A stretch of DNA of 64,000 bases from Bin5 sp965204705 (GCA_965204705.1 OZ242006.1:3720001-3784000), one strand, 5' to 3'. Shown: positions 1-9,195, counted from the stretch's first letter. The notes: a model not told the origin generated them from the sequence alone. Numbers and translations: made by a program.

Positions 1-428
1 CATCAGTGGACGTATTGCTCTGTATCGAAAACCTGCCGGCCCACCGCGTTTGGGGCATGCGTGTCAACCCCGCCCACTGGAACGCGCACAGCCGCGCGAC
101 GTTTGACGACATCACCCGCTTCCCGCATATCACTTTGGACACGACCCATCTGGGCACCTGGGGGCTAGATCCTGTCGAAGCCTACGAACGATGGGGACGA
201 CAAATCAAGCACGTACATCTCAGCAACTTTGACGGCAGCGAGCACCGCCGGCCCGAAGACGGCGTGCTGCGGCTGAATGCGCTGCTTGCCCTTATGGCCG
301 CTGACGGATACGGTTACTCAGTCTCATTGGAGTTGCAGCCGGATGCCCTTGAAGCGGGCGCGCCTGACAGCCGGATCGTTGATCTGCTGCGGGGAAGCTT
401 ATTCTACTGCCGGGAGGCCGTAAGTTAG
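1..428 (+). CDS. Sugar phosphate isomerase/epimerase (TIM barrel), C-terminal part
   Basis: The reading frame is open to the left edge, so the gene starts outside the window and only about 140 C-terminal residues are visible. They resemble the xylose isomerase-like / AP endonuclease 2 TIM-barrel family: a strand with ENLP, a DTTHLGTWG strand carrying Asp and His metal-ligand candidates, HVHLSN further on, and a late LELQP strand whose Glu fits the last metal ligand. Family members interconvert or epimerise sugars and polyols using a divalent metal in the cytoplasm. The substrate cannot be read from this fragment. The convergent Gfo/Idh neighbour fits sugar metabolism. Confidence 0.8.
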   Translation, partial: SVDVLLCIENLPAHRVWGMRVNPAHWNAHSRATFDDITRFPHITLDTTHLGTWGLDPVEAYERWGRQIKHVHLSNFDGSEHRRPEDGVLRLNALLALMAADGYGYSVSLELQPDALEAGAPDSRIVDLLRGSLFYCREAVS

Positions 429-486
429 AGAAGCAAGCGGCCTCCGGAGACTGCTCTCCAAGCGTTACTATCTTGTACCCCAGTGC

Positions 487-1467
487 TTACTCCATCGGGT
501 AACGCAGTCCCCATTCTTTTCGCAGGCCGTCCATGATTCGCATGATGGCCAGTGACTCGTCCAGGGGCATCAGTTCGTGTTCGGTCAGGCCTTCCTGGAG
601 GCAGCGGCCGCACTCGACGGCTTGATAGTTCCAGCCATTGCCGATAATTTCGGGATGAACTGTCTCCGGTTCGCGGCCGTCGCGAGTGATGGTGAATCCG
701 GATGGGGTCCACCAGCGGTCGGTGGCGCGGATTTCTCCTTGAGTCCCACTGATCATCAGCGAATGGGGTGTATTTGCGCGGACGGCGGTGGACATGACAG
801 CCAGAGCGCCGTCCTCGTATTGGAAGAGCATCCCTGCCAGCTCGTCCACACCGGTCTCGCCCAGGTGGGCAAAAGAGGCAATTCGGGCAGGGCCTCCCCG
901 CAGGTGATGGATCAGTGAGATGGGATAAACGCCGATGTCGAGCAAGGCGCCGCCGCCAAGGGCCGGATTGAAGGCGCGGCTTTCGGGATTCAGCGGTGCG
1001 CGATAGCAGAAGTCTCCTTGAAAGAGACGGATGTCGCCAATTTGACCGTCCTCGATGCGACGAACCATTTCACGGATGTGAGGCAGAAAACGGGTCCACA
1101 TCGCCTCCATCAGAAAGACGCCGTTTTCGCGGGCGCAGTCTATCATCTCCTGTGCTTCAGTGCTGTTGACGGCGAAGGGTTTCTCGCACAGGACGGCCTT
1201 GCCGGCGCGCAGGCAGGCGATCGTGTTCTCTTTGTGTAGAGTGTGCGGGGTGGCGATGTAGATGATATCGACATCAGGGTCGGCAGCGAGCGCGTCGTAG
1301 GTGGGATGTCGGTTCGGAATTCCGAACCTGTCGGCGAAGTTGTCGGCCGTTTGCTGCGTACGGGAACCGACGGCGACAATTTCGGCGTTATTCTCTGCAG
1401 CAAGTCCGGTCGCAAAGTCACCTGCGATTCGACCTGTGCCCAGTACACCCCAGCGAATCTTGTCCAT
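487..1467 (-). CDS. Gfo/Idh/MocA oxidoreductase, dihydrodiol/D-xylose dehydrogenase-like
   Basis: NAD(P)-dependent oxidoreductase of about 326 residues. The N-terminal Rossmann domain has GVLGTGRIA; the catalytic Lys sits in CEKPFA; the C-terminal alpha/beta domain includes EAMWTRFLP and GGGALLDIGVYPI, which are typical of the dimeric dihydrodiol dehydrogenase / NADP D-xylose dehydrogenase branch. I chose the ATG at 1467 because GGAG lies eight bases upstream and the Rossmann strand starts directly after it; an in-frame ATG at 1497 would add ten residues of non-homologous sequence. Role inferred: oxidation of an aldose or related sugar. Convergent with the isomerase fragment and divergent from the aminotransferase. 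Confidence 0.85.
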   Translation of the reverse strand: MDKIRWGVLGTGRIAGDFATGLAAENNAEIVAVGSRTQQTADNFADRFGIPNRHPTYDALAADPDVDIIYIATPHTLHKENTIACLRAGKAVLCEKPFAVNSTEAQEMIDCARENGVFLMEAMWTRFLPHIREMVRRIEDGQIGDIRLFQGDFCYRAPLNPESRAFNPALGGGALLDIGVYPISLIHHLRGGPARIASFAHLGETGVDELAGMLFQYEDGALAVMSTAVRANTPHSLMISGTQGEIRATDRWWTPSGFTITRDGREPETVHPEIIGNGWNYQAVECGRCLQEGLTEHELMPLDESLAIMRIMDGLRKEWGLRYPME

Positions 1468-1535
1468 GTTTTCGACTCCAGAAGTTTTCGCGTTCATTGG
1501 GTTCAGTTGGGAAAGTTAATCACGACTGGTGCAGA

Positions 1536-1564
1536 CTGTCAACCGCCTGGCGCTATGATATACT
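1536..1564 (+). promoter_or_regulatory. Candidate sigma70-type promoter before the DegT aminotransferase
   Basis: CTGTCA (1536-1541) and TATACT (1559-1564) are separated by 17 bases, and TG precedes the -10 box as in extended -10 promoters. It lies about 100 bases before the ATG at 1668. Match by eye only. Confidence 0.4.
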
Positions 1565-1667
1565 GGTCGCGGTTCCAAGGGTCCACAAGCGTGTATTACT
1601 GGGGTCCTGCGAACTGCTTTTCGGGACCCTAATTCGCCGGTTACTGCATGGAATGGGAGGAAGGTAG

Positions 1668-2945
1668 ATGACAGCGACGGCCTCGACTCGGCTCGCAATT
1701 CATGGAGGGTTGCCTGCCCGCAGCCGCCCAGATTCGCAACTGGCGCCTGGCGGCCAAGCCATTGATGAAGCGGAGGAGCAGGCGGTAATCGACGTATTGC
1801 GGGCCAAGCGGCTGTTCCGCTTTTCCGGCGCGGAGGAAGGGGAATCGAAGGCGGACCAGTTTGAGAGGGCGTTTGCTTCATCTGTTGGTACTGCCCACGC
1901 GCTGGCGGTTACGTCCGGGACGGCGGCGCTGGTCTGTGGCCTGCAAGGAATCGGCATTGGGCCCGGTGACGAGGTGATCGTTCCAGCGTACACATGGATG
2001 GCCTCCGCCACAGCAGTCTTGACGGTTGGCGGCATTCCGGTCATCGCCGAGATTGACGAGTCGCTGACGCTCGACCCGGCCGATGTGGAGCGGAAGATCA
2101 GCCCGCACACGAGGGCGATCATGCCGGTACATATGCGGGGGGCGCCGGCACGAATGGATGCGATCACTGAAGTCGCCGACCGCCACGGGCTGCGGGTGAT
2201 TGAAGACTGCGCCCAGGGTAATGGAGCCAGTTTTCAGGGACGCAGGCTCGGCTCAATTGGCGACGTTGGCTGCTTCAGCCTGCAGTTCAGCAAGATCATC
2301 ACGACCGGCGAAGGCGGCATGGTGACGACCAGTGACCGTGAGATCTGGCAGCGGGCGTTTATGTTTCACGACGTGGCCGCCTGGAACCGATTGGATTTGG
2401 AGGAAGAAGAGGTGTTGTGGGGCGCCAACTTCCGAATGTCGGAGATGCCGGCTGCCGTCGGCCTGGTGCAGGTGGGACGGTTGCAGGGCATTGTTGCCGC
2501 GGCCCGGGCCAGGAAGGCGATGCTGCGGGACGGGATCAGCTCGACCGCGGCGGAGAAAGGCGTTACTTTTCGAGACATTCCCGATCCTGAGGGCGACAGT
2601 GCAATTGCGCTGGCTATGTTCCTGGAAACGCCCGCCAAGGCCCAAACGGTCGCACATGCCTTGAACGCCGAAAACATCTCCGCCGGCGTGCTGTACCGGC
2701 CGGACCGGCGGGATATCCACGTGTACGCGCACTGGTTTCCCGTTCTTTCGAAGCGCACCTGGACGGACACCGGCGGTCCCTGGCGCTGGGCGAGAAGAGA
2801 TATTACCTATTCGCCGGACATGTGTCCGCGTTCGCTTGATATTCTGGGCAGGTCGGTCGTGTTGAGCGTGGACCCGTCGGTGAGTAATTCGGATGTTGAG
2901 GAGACGATCGACGGCGTAACGAAGGTGCTTGATGCACTTGCCTAG
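1668..2945 (+). CDS. DegT/DnrJ/EryC1/StrS family PLP aminotransferase
   Basis: A 425-residue fold-type I PLP enzyme. The signature FSKIITTGEGG contains the Schiff-base Lys (about K209); the cofactor region TSGTAALVCGL, PAYTWMA and the Asp of IEDCAQ are all present. Family members transaminate keto-sugars (sugar nucleotide or aminocyclitol pathways) or act as sugar dehydratases. The start is supported by GGGAGGAAGG a few bases before ATG. The downstream lipoprotein and two glycosyltransferases on the same strand suggest amino-sugar supply for a surface glycan, but the N-terminus also resembles the aminotransferases found in catabolic sugar clusters, so the substrate is open. Confidence 0.88.
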   Translation: MTATASTRLAIHGGLPARSRPDSQLAPGGQAIDEAEEQAVIDVLRAKRLFRFSGAEEGESKADQFERAFASSVGTAHALAVTSGTAALVCGLQGIGIGPGDEVIVPAYTWMASATAVLTVGGIPVIAEIDESLTLDPADVERKISPHTRAIMPVHMRGAPARMDAITEVADRHGLRVIEDCAQGNGASFQGRRLGSIGDVGCFSLQFSKIITTGEGGMVTTSDREIWQRAFMFHDVAAWNRLDLEEEEVLWGANFRMSEMPAAVGLVQVGRLQGIVAAARARKAMLRDGISSTAAEKGVTFRDIPDPEGDSAIALAMFLETPAKAQTVAHALNAENISAGVLYRPDRRDIHVYAHWFPVLSKRTWTDTGGPWRWARRDITYSPDMCPRSLDILGRSVVLSVDPSVSNSDVEETIDGVTKVLDALA

Positions 2946-2977
2946 TCCGCGGTACTGAACTCCCACTCATCTACGCT

Positions 2978-4297
2978 ATGAACAAGAATGCCCTATGGAT
3001 TGTCATCTTCGCCCTGCTCCTTGGCGGTTGCGGCAGGCTGAATGTCGGAATTGGGCCGTTGTTGCGGGACGTGACAGTAGCGCCTGATCAGATATCCCCA
3101 AATGCCGACGGCGATACCGATGTTACAGAGATCCGCTACACACTCAGCCGCTCGGCATATGTCAGCATCTTTTTCGAGAACGAAGAGGGCGACCGGTTCC
3201 ATTTCCGACAGAACCGACGCCGCTCGCCCGGCAACTACAGCGTGTTGTGGGGCGGTGTCATGGATGAACCCATGATCGAGCAGTTAGAAGGCGGCACAAA
3301 CGAGATTCTCAGCCGGGTTCTGCCGGACGGAAAGTACCGCTGGTTTGTGCAGGCCTCTGACGACAGCGCCAACACGGAAACCGTTGACGGTACGATCACA
3401 TTGGAGAACGGTGACATTGAGGTGCCGAGACTGGAAAGTTTCGCCGTCATGCCCACAGTTTTCCGGCCCAACCTGGACGGTCTTCGGGACGACTGGGTCA
3501 GTATCTCTTACAACTTATCCAAAGAGGTGCAGAACATACAAGTGTATCTTCTTGACCCTAAGAGGCCGGGCGTGAAGGTACACATTGCTGAAGGACCAAA
3601 TACGATCAAGCCTGAGGAACCTGGCAACCACACCTTCAAGTATTTCGGCGGCGTTGACTTGAATGCGGAACCGCCACCGGACGGCGAATACCTTGTCGTT
3701 GGCGAGGCAAACGATCTTGCCGGCAATCGCGTGCGCGTGACTCGCGCTCTGACAATCGAAATGGGAGGCAGACCCCGAGCCGACGTCGTTCAGGGAGAGA
3801 TCCACTGGGAAAACGAAATCAATCGGGTCGTCAGTGTTCCCCTCGGTCAAAAGCTCTGTTTCACTGCAATTGTCAAGAATGAAGGTGATGTGCCCGTCCG
3901 CACTAACGGCCCGTGGCCTGGCCAGGAGTACCATTTCGTCAAGGATTTCGCCCACGATACTTTCAATACAATCGCTGCGAGGCCGGAAAACCGAGCCAAG
4001 TACTGGTTTGAATTGCCCGGCGCATTTCGGTTCGGAATCAACTACAGTACTACCGGGTATCCGTACCCTTTCCGGTGGGCGATAGGCCGCCAAGAGGACC
4101 TGGAGTACCTCGACATTGAAGGGCAAAGTGCCTGGTATCTGATGCCAGGAAAGTCGGGACGGGTCAGTGGCTGTATACTTTTTGACGGAAGACCGCCGGG
4201 GGGGAATGTTCTGTGGTGGGGCGGGCTTATCCACGAAGCTTACGGCCATCCGAACGATTTCATCGATCGTATAACCGTCAATGTGGGGACGGAATAA
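2978..4297 (+). CDS. Lipoprotein with FlgD-like Ig repeats, function unknown
   Basis: A 439-residue protein with a short N-terminal hydrophobic segment ending in the lipobox LLGGC (Cys about residue 18), so probably exported and lipid-anchored. Two segments (about residues 30-145 and 150-260) share the pattern PN.DG..D...I.Y.LS......V, seen in FlgD-type immunoglobulin-like domains of surface proteins. The last 170 residues look like an additional beta-rich domain with many aromatic residues and no catalytic motif I recognise. It follows the aminotransferase by 32 bases and ends 46 bases before the chosen glycosyltransferase start, so co-transcription is likely. No specific function assigned. 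Confidence 0.75.
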   Translation: MNKNALWIVIFALLLGGCGRLNVGIGPLLRDVTVAPDQISPNADGDTDVTEIRYTLSRSAYVSIFFENEEGDRFHFRQNRRRSPGNYSVLWGGVMDEPMIEQLEGGTNEILSRVLPDGKYRWFVQASDDSANTETVDGTITLENGDIEVPRLESFAVMPTVFRPNLDGLRDDWVSISYNLSKEVQNIQVYLLDPKRPGVKVHIAEGPNTIKPEEPGNHTFKYFGGVDLNAEPPPDGEYLVVGEANDLAGNRVRVTRALTIEMGGRPRADVVQGEIHWENEINRVVSVPLGQKLCFTAIVKNEGDVPVRTNGPWPGQEYHFVKDFAHDTFNTIAARPENRAKYWFELPGAFRFGINYSTTGYPYPFRWAIGRQEDLEYLDIEGQSAWYLMPGKSGRVSGCILFDGRPPGGNVLWWGGLIHEAYGHPNDFIDRITVNVGTE

Positions 4298-4343
4298 GCC
4301 CTTTTCGAGAACAATAGCCTCACGCGCGTCACGGGACACTTTT

Positions 4344-5348
4344 ATGCGTCTGGCCGTTATCATTGTTTCCTATAACGTTCGCGATCTATTGCGCAGCTGC
4401 CTGCAGAGCGTCTACGCCTCTGCTCGGCTGAGCGAGGATTGGTTGGCGGTAGAGGTAACCGTTGTCGACAACGCCAGTCATGACGGCAGTGCGCAGATGG
4501 TCGCCGATGAGTTCGCGGGCGTTCATCTCACCGCGATGACCGAAAATCTTGGCTTTACGCGCGCCAATAACTTCGCTCTAAGGGGTTTGGGTTTCGGAGC
4601 AGACAGGGGGGAACGAGAAGCTTCGGCTCCCGACCTCGTTCTCCTTTTGAATCCGGACACAGAGATAGTGGGCGATGCGCTGGGCGAACTGGCGTCATTC
4701 ATGCGAGACAACCCGGAGGCAGGGGCGTGCGGTCCAAGACTGCATTATGGGGACGGGAGCCTGCAGCACGGAGGCTTTTCCTTTCCCGGGCTGGCGCAGA
4801 TCGCCCTGGACCTCTGTCCGCTGGGGGCGCTGCCTGGCGCGAGCCGACTCTTCGGCAGACTTCTGCATAGCCGCCTAAACGGGCGATACACGCGGCGTCA
4901 GTGGCTTGGCGTGATGCCATTTGCGGTTGATTTTGTGCTCGGCGCAGCGCTGGTGGCACGGGGGGAGAGCATCGGCGCGGTTGGTCTGCTGGATGAAGGC
5001 TACTTCATGTATTGCGAAGAGATGGACTGGTGTTTGCGCATGCGTGAGGCGGGCATGCCGACGTATGCCGTGCCCACTGCGCAGATCATTCATTACGAAG
5101 GCCGCAGCAGCCGTCAAGTCCGCTGGCAGTCGTTCGAACGGCTGTGGGCCAGCCGCTTCCGCTTTTTCAGGCTGCATGCGCACCTCTATCCCAATGGATT
5201 TCATCTGTTCATGCGTCCGCTTGTGCGCCTGGGCCTGGCCTTGAACGGAATGATCGCGCGCCGCCAGTTCGCCCGCGGCCGCCTCAGCGGCGATCGGTTG
5301 GGTGAGCAGCTGGATGCGTATGCCAAGGTACTGAATTTCGGCGGATAG
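4344..5348 (+). CDS. Glycosyltransferase family 2 (rhamnosyltransferase-like)
   Basis: GT-A glycosyltransferase of about 334 residues. Features in order: LAVIIVSYN at the N-terminus, the nucleotide-binding VDNASHDGS, the DxD-like LLNPDTEI, and YFMYCEEMDWCLRMREAG containing the acceptor-side ED motif. This arrangement matches the dTDP-rhamnose or galactofuranose transferase-like group that extends O-antigen or exopolysaccharide chains on the cytoplasmic membrane face. I start at the ATG at 4344, where the GT2 core begins; the longer frame from 4281 would overlap the lipoprotein gene and add 21 non-conserved residues. Donor sugar unknown. Confidence 0.85.
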   Translation: MRLAVIIVSYNVRDLLRSCLQSVYASARLSEDWLAVEVTVVDNASHDGSAQMVADEFAGVHLTAMTENLGFTRANNFALRGLGFGADRGEREASAPDLVLLLNPDTEIVGDALGELASFMRDNPEAGACGPRLHYGDGSLQHGGFSFPGLAQIALDLCPLGALPGASRLFGRLLHSRLNGRYTRRQWLGVMPFAVDFVLGAALVARGESIGAVGLLDEGYFMYCEEMDWCLRMREAGMPTYAVPTAQIIHYEGRSSRQVRWQSFERLWASRFRFFRLHAHLYPNGFHLFMRPLVRLGLALNGMIARRQFARGRLSGDRLGEQLDAYAKVLNFGG

Positions 5349-5412
5349 GCAGTAAGGACGCAGGCGCAGGCAGCCCGGTGAAGGGTGTCGCCCGCATTTG
5401 AGGACTTATCAG

Positions 5413-6183
5413 ATGTCGCAGCGCTTAACGGCAGTAATTCTCACTAAGGATGAATCAAAAAACATTGCAGACTGCGTCGCCGCCCTGAAGAGTTGGACTA
5501 ACGGAGTGGTGGTGTGGGACTCGTGCAGCGAGGACAGTACGCGACGTATTGCAAAGGAGGCAGGCGCCCAAGTGGTCGCCCGTCCCTTCGACGATTACGG
5601 CCGGCAGCGGCAGGCCGCGCTGAACAGCATCAACAGTGAATGGATCCTATTTGTTGACGCGGACGAACGGGCCACGCCTGCGCTGGCGCGAGAGGTCCTG
5701 GATGCGTGCCGGGACACGCGCCGCGCCGGATTCTGGATCCCGCGGCGCAACTTCATTGTCGGCCATGAAATGAAAGGGGGAGGCTTTTTCCCCGACTATC
5801 AGTTGCGCCTTTTGCGGCGGGATTCCGCCCGTTACGACCTGCGCAGGGAGGTCCACGAAGTGGTCATCCTGGAGGGGGAGGACGGGGTTCTGGAGGAGCC
5901 GTTGCTGCACTACAACTACGCTGACTGGGGCCAGTTTCACCGCAAGCAGAAGATATACGCCGGCTACGAAGCCAGGATCCTCGAGGAACAGGGCATTCAA
6001 CCGCGGCCACACAATTTGATTCTTCAGCCGCTGAGGGAGCTGCGGCGCCGTTTTGTGACGTTGAAAGGATGGCGTGACGGCTTACACGGGCTGCGCATCG
6101 CCCTGTTACTCGCCTGGTACTACGGTTTTATTCCCTACTGGCTGCTGATGGCAGAATTGCAACCTGAGGACAGTAGCGAGTAG
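5413..6183 (+). CDS. Glycosyltransferase family 2 (WaaE/KdtX-like)
   Basis: A family-2 glycosyltransferase of about 256 residues. It opens with LTAVILTKDESKNI, followed by VVWDSCSEDST, the metal-binding WILFVDADER (DxD) and FFPDYQLRLLRR, all typical of the WaaE/KdtX beta-glucosyltransferase-like group. A hydrophobic stretch near the C-terminus (about residues 225-248) suggests membrane association. The ATG at 5413 is preferred over a TTG at 5398. Gap of 64 bases to the previous glycosyltransferase; probably the last gene of this group, ending 37 bases from the convergent recombinase gene. Confidence 0.82.
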   Translation: MSQRLTAVILTKDESKNIADCVAALKSWTNGVVVWDSCSEDSTRRIAKEAGAQVVARPFDDYGRQRQAALNSINSEWILFVDADERATPALAREVLDACRDTRRAGFWIPRRNFIVGHEMKGGGFFPDYQLRLLRRDSARYDLRREVHEVVILEGEDGVLEEPLLHYNYADWGQFHRKQKIYAGYEARILEEQGIQPRPHNLILQPLRELRRRFVTLKGWRDGLHGLRIALLLAWYYGFIPYWLLMAELQPEDSSE

Positions 6184-6220
6184 CACCCTTGGCCGTTCGG
6201 CGCCGGCCACTTCCCGCAAC

Positions 6221-7210
6221 TCACTTCGATTCAAACGCTTCTCGATGCGCGTTCCGAACGGCGTTGTCCTCCAGTTTGGCATAGATACGGGTCGTGTTGG
6301 GACTGGCGTGTCCCAGCGCGGTCTGGGTGACGGCCAGATCGTGGGTGGTCTGGTAGATACGGGTGGCGAAGTAGTGTCGTAGCGCGTGGGGCGTGATGCC
6401 TTTTGCGCCGAGGCCGGCCGTTTCGGCCAGGCGGCGAATCGTATTCTGGATGGACTGGGTTGACAGGGGCAACACTTTTGAGCCGGCCTTTCGGTCATGG
6501 CGGGCGAATACGGGCAGATCGGATAGCGGCCGGCCGGTTGCGCCATCGAACTGCTGCCTGGTCTGCAGGTAATGGTGGATCGCCTCCCAAGACCTTTCGT
6601 CGAAGTAGACGCGGCGAACTTTGTTGCCTTTGCCAACGACCCACACAGCGCGATCCTGGTCTTCCAACTGCTTGCGTGCGATGCTGACCAGTTCGCCGAC
6701 CCGCAGCCCGGTGCAACGGAGCGTCTCCACAATGGCGATGTCGCGCAGCTTGGCAAGCTGTGCCCGAGGGTCATCGGGCCGGCGCAGGACTGTTTCGCGG
6801 GCCGCGGTGACCAGGAGCTCTATCTCCTCGGGCCGGGGAGGATGGGGTATCAGCTCGGGTGGACGTTGGTTACGGCGAACGTGCTTGATCCCTTCCTGTA
6901 AGCGCGCCAACTCCTGCGGCGTGAACGGCAGCCAGCCCCGTACTTGCAGGTAGCTCACCCAGGCCATCATGGCAGCCAGATAGGTCGTCAATGTGCGCTG
7001 TCCGATGCTGGCCTCCTCCAGGAGCCAGGTTGAGAACGCGAGCAGTCGATCGACATCGAGGTCTTCGAGGTCCTTGACATCGGGCGGGATCCCCTTTTCC
7101 TCAAGGTATTGACGGAAGAGATTCATCGCGGTACGGTAGGTGCGGCGTGTGTACGCCGTCCCTGTATCCGCGGCCTCCAGATAGCTCTCGATAGTGGAAG
7201 AAATAGACAT
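6221..7210 (-). CDS. Tyrosine recombinase/integrase (XerC/XerD-like)
   Basis: A 329-residue site-specific recombinase with an N-terminal SAM-like core-binding domain (about 8-92) and a C-terminal catalytic domain with the complete active site: R170 in CTGLRVGEL, K194 in VGKGNK, H275 and R278 in HALRHYF, H301 in LGHASPNTT and nucleophile Y310. The length and spacing fit XerC/D-like enzymes that cut and join DNA through a 3'-phosphotyrosine link. The ATG at 7210 is chosen since the upstream extension overlaps the amidohydrolase gene and is not conserved. No cassette array, excisionase or phage gene is nearby, so whether it is a chromosome-dimer resolvase or a remnant mobile integrase is undecided. 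Confidence 0.88.
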   Translation of the reverse strand: MSISSTIESYLEAADTGTAYTRRTYRTAMNLFRQYLEEKGIPPDVKDLEDLDVDRLLAFSTWLLEEASIGQRTLTTYLAAMMAWVSYLQVRGWLPFTPQELARLQEGIKHVRRNQRPPELIPHPPRPEEIELLVTAARETVLRRPDDPRAQLAKLRDIAIVETLRCTGLRVGELVSIARKQLEDQDRAVWVVGKGNKVRRVYFDERSWEAIHHYLQTRQQFDGATGRPLSDLPVFARHDRKAGSKVLPLSTQSIQNTIRRLAETAGLGAKGITPHALRHYFATRIYQTTHDLAVTQTALGHASPNTTRIYAKLEDNAVRNAHREAFESK

Positions 7211-7274
7211 CAGGCTGGTCGCCTCGGGGCAGATAGGGGTTGGTCGTTGAAGACAAAGGCGGCGGCGGAAGAGG

Positions 7275-8912
7275 TCATGCCGGCCGTCCCGGACCGGATA
7301 CAATTCGGCCCGGCGTCGCGCCGGTGTGTGCGCCATCTTTGAAGACGCGTTTGCCGTTCACCCAGACATCTCGCACACCGACTGAGAGCTGGTGAGGGTC
7401 GGTGAAGGTAGCCCGGTCACCGACCGTTTCCGGATCGAAGATGACCACGTCGGCGTAGAAGCCCTCGCGCAACTGGCCCCGGTCACGCAGTCCGAGGCGG
7501 TCGCAGAGCGCAGATGACATTTTGCGGACCGCGTCCTCCAGCGTAATGATCTTTTCTTCGCGCACGTACTTTCCCAGAACGCGGCTGTAGGTGCCGTAGG
7601 CGCGGGGATGGTAGGGGCCGGTGGGCGCAGCCCAGGACGGGTCCATCCCTCCGGCATCAGTGGAGATCGTGATCCAGGGCTGCTGCAACTGCCGGCGCAG
7701 GTTCTCTTCGCTCATCACGAAGTAGAATGTGCTGATGCGCTGTTCTTCAGATGCCAGCAGGTCCATGGCGGCGTCGGGCCAGTCGACGCCCATGTCGTCT
7801 GCGATTTCCGAGAGGAGTTTGCCCACATATTGCTTGTTTTCCTGTTTCAGGAAGCCAACAGGCATGACGCCCTGCGGACCTACCAGGTCGGCCATGGCTT
7901 CCCAGTCGCCGGTAGGATTGAGGGCGGCTTCCCTGATCTTGGCGCGCATTGCGTCGTCGCGTATGTTTTCATATAGTTTATCGCCGGCTGCAGCCCAGGG
8001 AGGCAAGACGGAGGTCAGGCCAGTGCCTGCGGCCGGGTAGGTGTACATGTCGGCGGTGACGTCAATTCCATGTGATCGGGCTTCGGTGATGCGCTCCATT
8101 GCCGAGGCCAGTTTGTGCCAGTTGCGGGCGCCGGCCGCCTTCAGGTGATATATCTGGACCGGGACATCGGCTCGGTGGCCGATCGACAGCGCCTCTTCCA
8201 GCCCTTCCAGGAAGGCGTCGGCTTCGGAGCGCAAGTGGGTGATGTAGATGCCGTTGTAGGGACGGAAGGCCTTGGCGATTTCAACGACTTCGTCGGTCGT
8301 AGCATAGCTGGAGGGAGGGTAGATAAGCGCGAAAGAGACTCCGAAAGCGCCGTCCTCCATTGACTCGGCGGTTACGCGTTTCATCGTCGCCATCTCGTCA
8401 TCGGTGGGAGGCCGCATGTCCATGCCCATTGCGTACTTGCGTAGTGTGCCACCGCCGAGGAAGGAACCGATATTGGGTGAGACCCCCTGATCGGTCATGG
8501 CCTCCAACCAGTCTCGGAAGCGGCGCCAGGAGGCCATACGCTCTTCCCAGGCTGGATCCAGCAGTTGGGTGAATTGATGTACGGGAAGTTCGGCGCTGAT
8601 TCTCCCGCCCAAGGGGGCGGGCGTCCATCCCTCGCCCATCACTTCAGTCGTCACGCCCTGAGAGATCTTGGACAGGCTGCGACCGTCCACCATGAGCGAT
8701 AGAATGGAATGGCTGAGGATGTCGACGAATCCGGGACAGACTACGTGTCCGCTGGCGTCCACAACCTCGGCGCAGTTCTCGGTTGGGATGGAGTTGGGGG
8801 GAGCAACTGCTGTGATGCGGTCCCCTGCCAGAGTTATGTCACCGTAACGCCAGGGTGAGCCTGAGCCGTCGACGATGCGTGCATTGCGGATGAGGATGGT
8901 TTGAGAAGTCAT
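7275..8912 (-). CDS. D-aminoacylase-like amidohydrolase, atypical metal site
   Basis: A 545-residue amidohydrolase-superfamily protein resembling N-acyl-D-amino-acid deacylases: an N-terminal beta-sandwich strand with IVDGSGSPW, then PGFVD, SKISQGVTTE, THLRSEAD, YHLKAAG and the late Asp of STDAGGMDP. Two canonical metal ligands appear replaced: the HxH after PGFVD reads L66-S67-H68, and the Cys usually found in GNCG is absent from MGEGW (92-96). The two later His residues and the Asp are kept, so the enzyme may work with an altered metal site or have another substrate. It starts at ATG with no recognised partner and ends 64 bases before the recombinase start. Confidence 0.85.
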   Translation of the reverse strand: MTSQTILIRNARIVDGSGSPWRYGDITLAGDRITAVAPPNSIPTENCAEVVDASGHVVCPGFVDILSHSILSLMVDGRSLSKISQGVTTEVMGEGWTPAPLGGRISAELPVHQFTQLLDPAWEERMASWRRFRDWLEAMTDQGVSPNIGSFLGGGTLRKYAMGMDMRPPTDDEMATMKRVTAESMEDGAFGVSFALIYPPSSYATTDEVVEIAKAFRPYNGIYITHLRSEADAFLEGLEEALSIGHRADVPVQIYHLKAAGARNWHKLASAMERITEARSHGIDVTADMYTYPAAGTGLTSVLPPWAAAGDKLYENIRDDAMRAKIREAALNPTGDWEAMADLVGPQGVMPVGFLKQENKQYVGKLLSEIADDMGVDWPDAAMDLLASEEQRISTFYFVMSEENLRRQLQQPWITISTDAGGMDPSWAAPTGPYHPRAYGTYSRVLGKYVREEKIITLEDAVRKMSSALCDRLGLRDRGQLREGFYADVVIFDPETVGDRATFTDPHQLSVGVRDVWVNGKRVFKDGAHTGATPGRIVSGPGRPA

Positions 8913-9195
8913 ATGAGATCGTTGTGAAATGAGGGGTATGGAGTTACCTGCCTTTAGAAATGGTACTCGACACAGTTAGATGCGTCAAGACATTGTGTGA
9001 TGACAGTTTGTGTTTGTATCGCAGTTTCCGAGAGGTCGCTTTCATGTTGGCCGCGACAGAGATTGGTCGGTTGAGACTCGAAGAGAGATTGAACCGGCGC
9101 CCTCCCAATTATGGTGGAAGGAACGGGAGAGCGACAGGATCTGAAAGGGAGGGGCTGCGGTTGTCGAGAAACGTTGTAGACTCGATTTAACGGTA

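Noticed and set aside
3515..4363. A 282-codon minus-strand open frame
   Set aside because: Antisense to the lipoprotein gene, which has a signal peptide and Ig repeats; no motif in the shadow.
8960..9190. A 76-codon plus-strand frame between the amidohydrolase and protease genes
   Set aside because: No ribosome binding site or family features; lies upstream of the candidate promoter.
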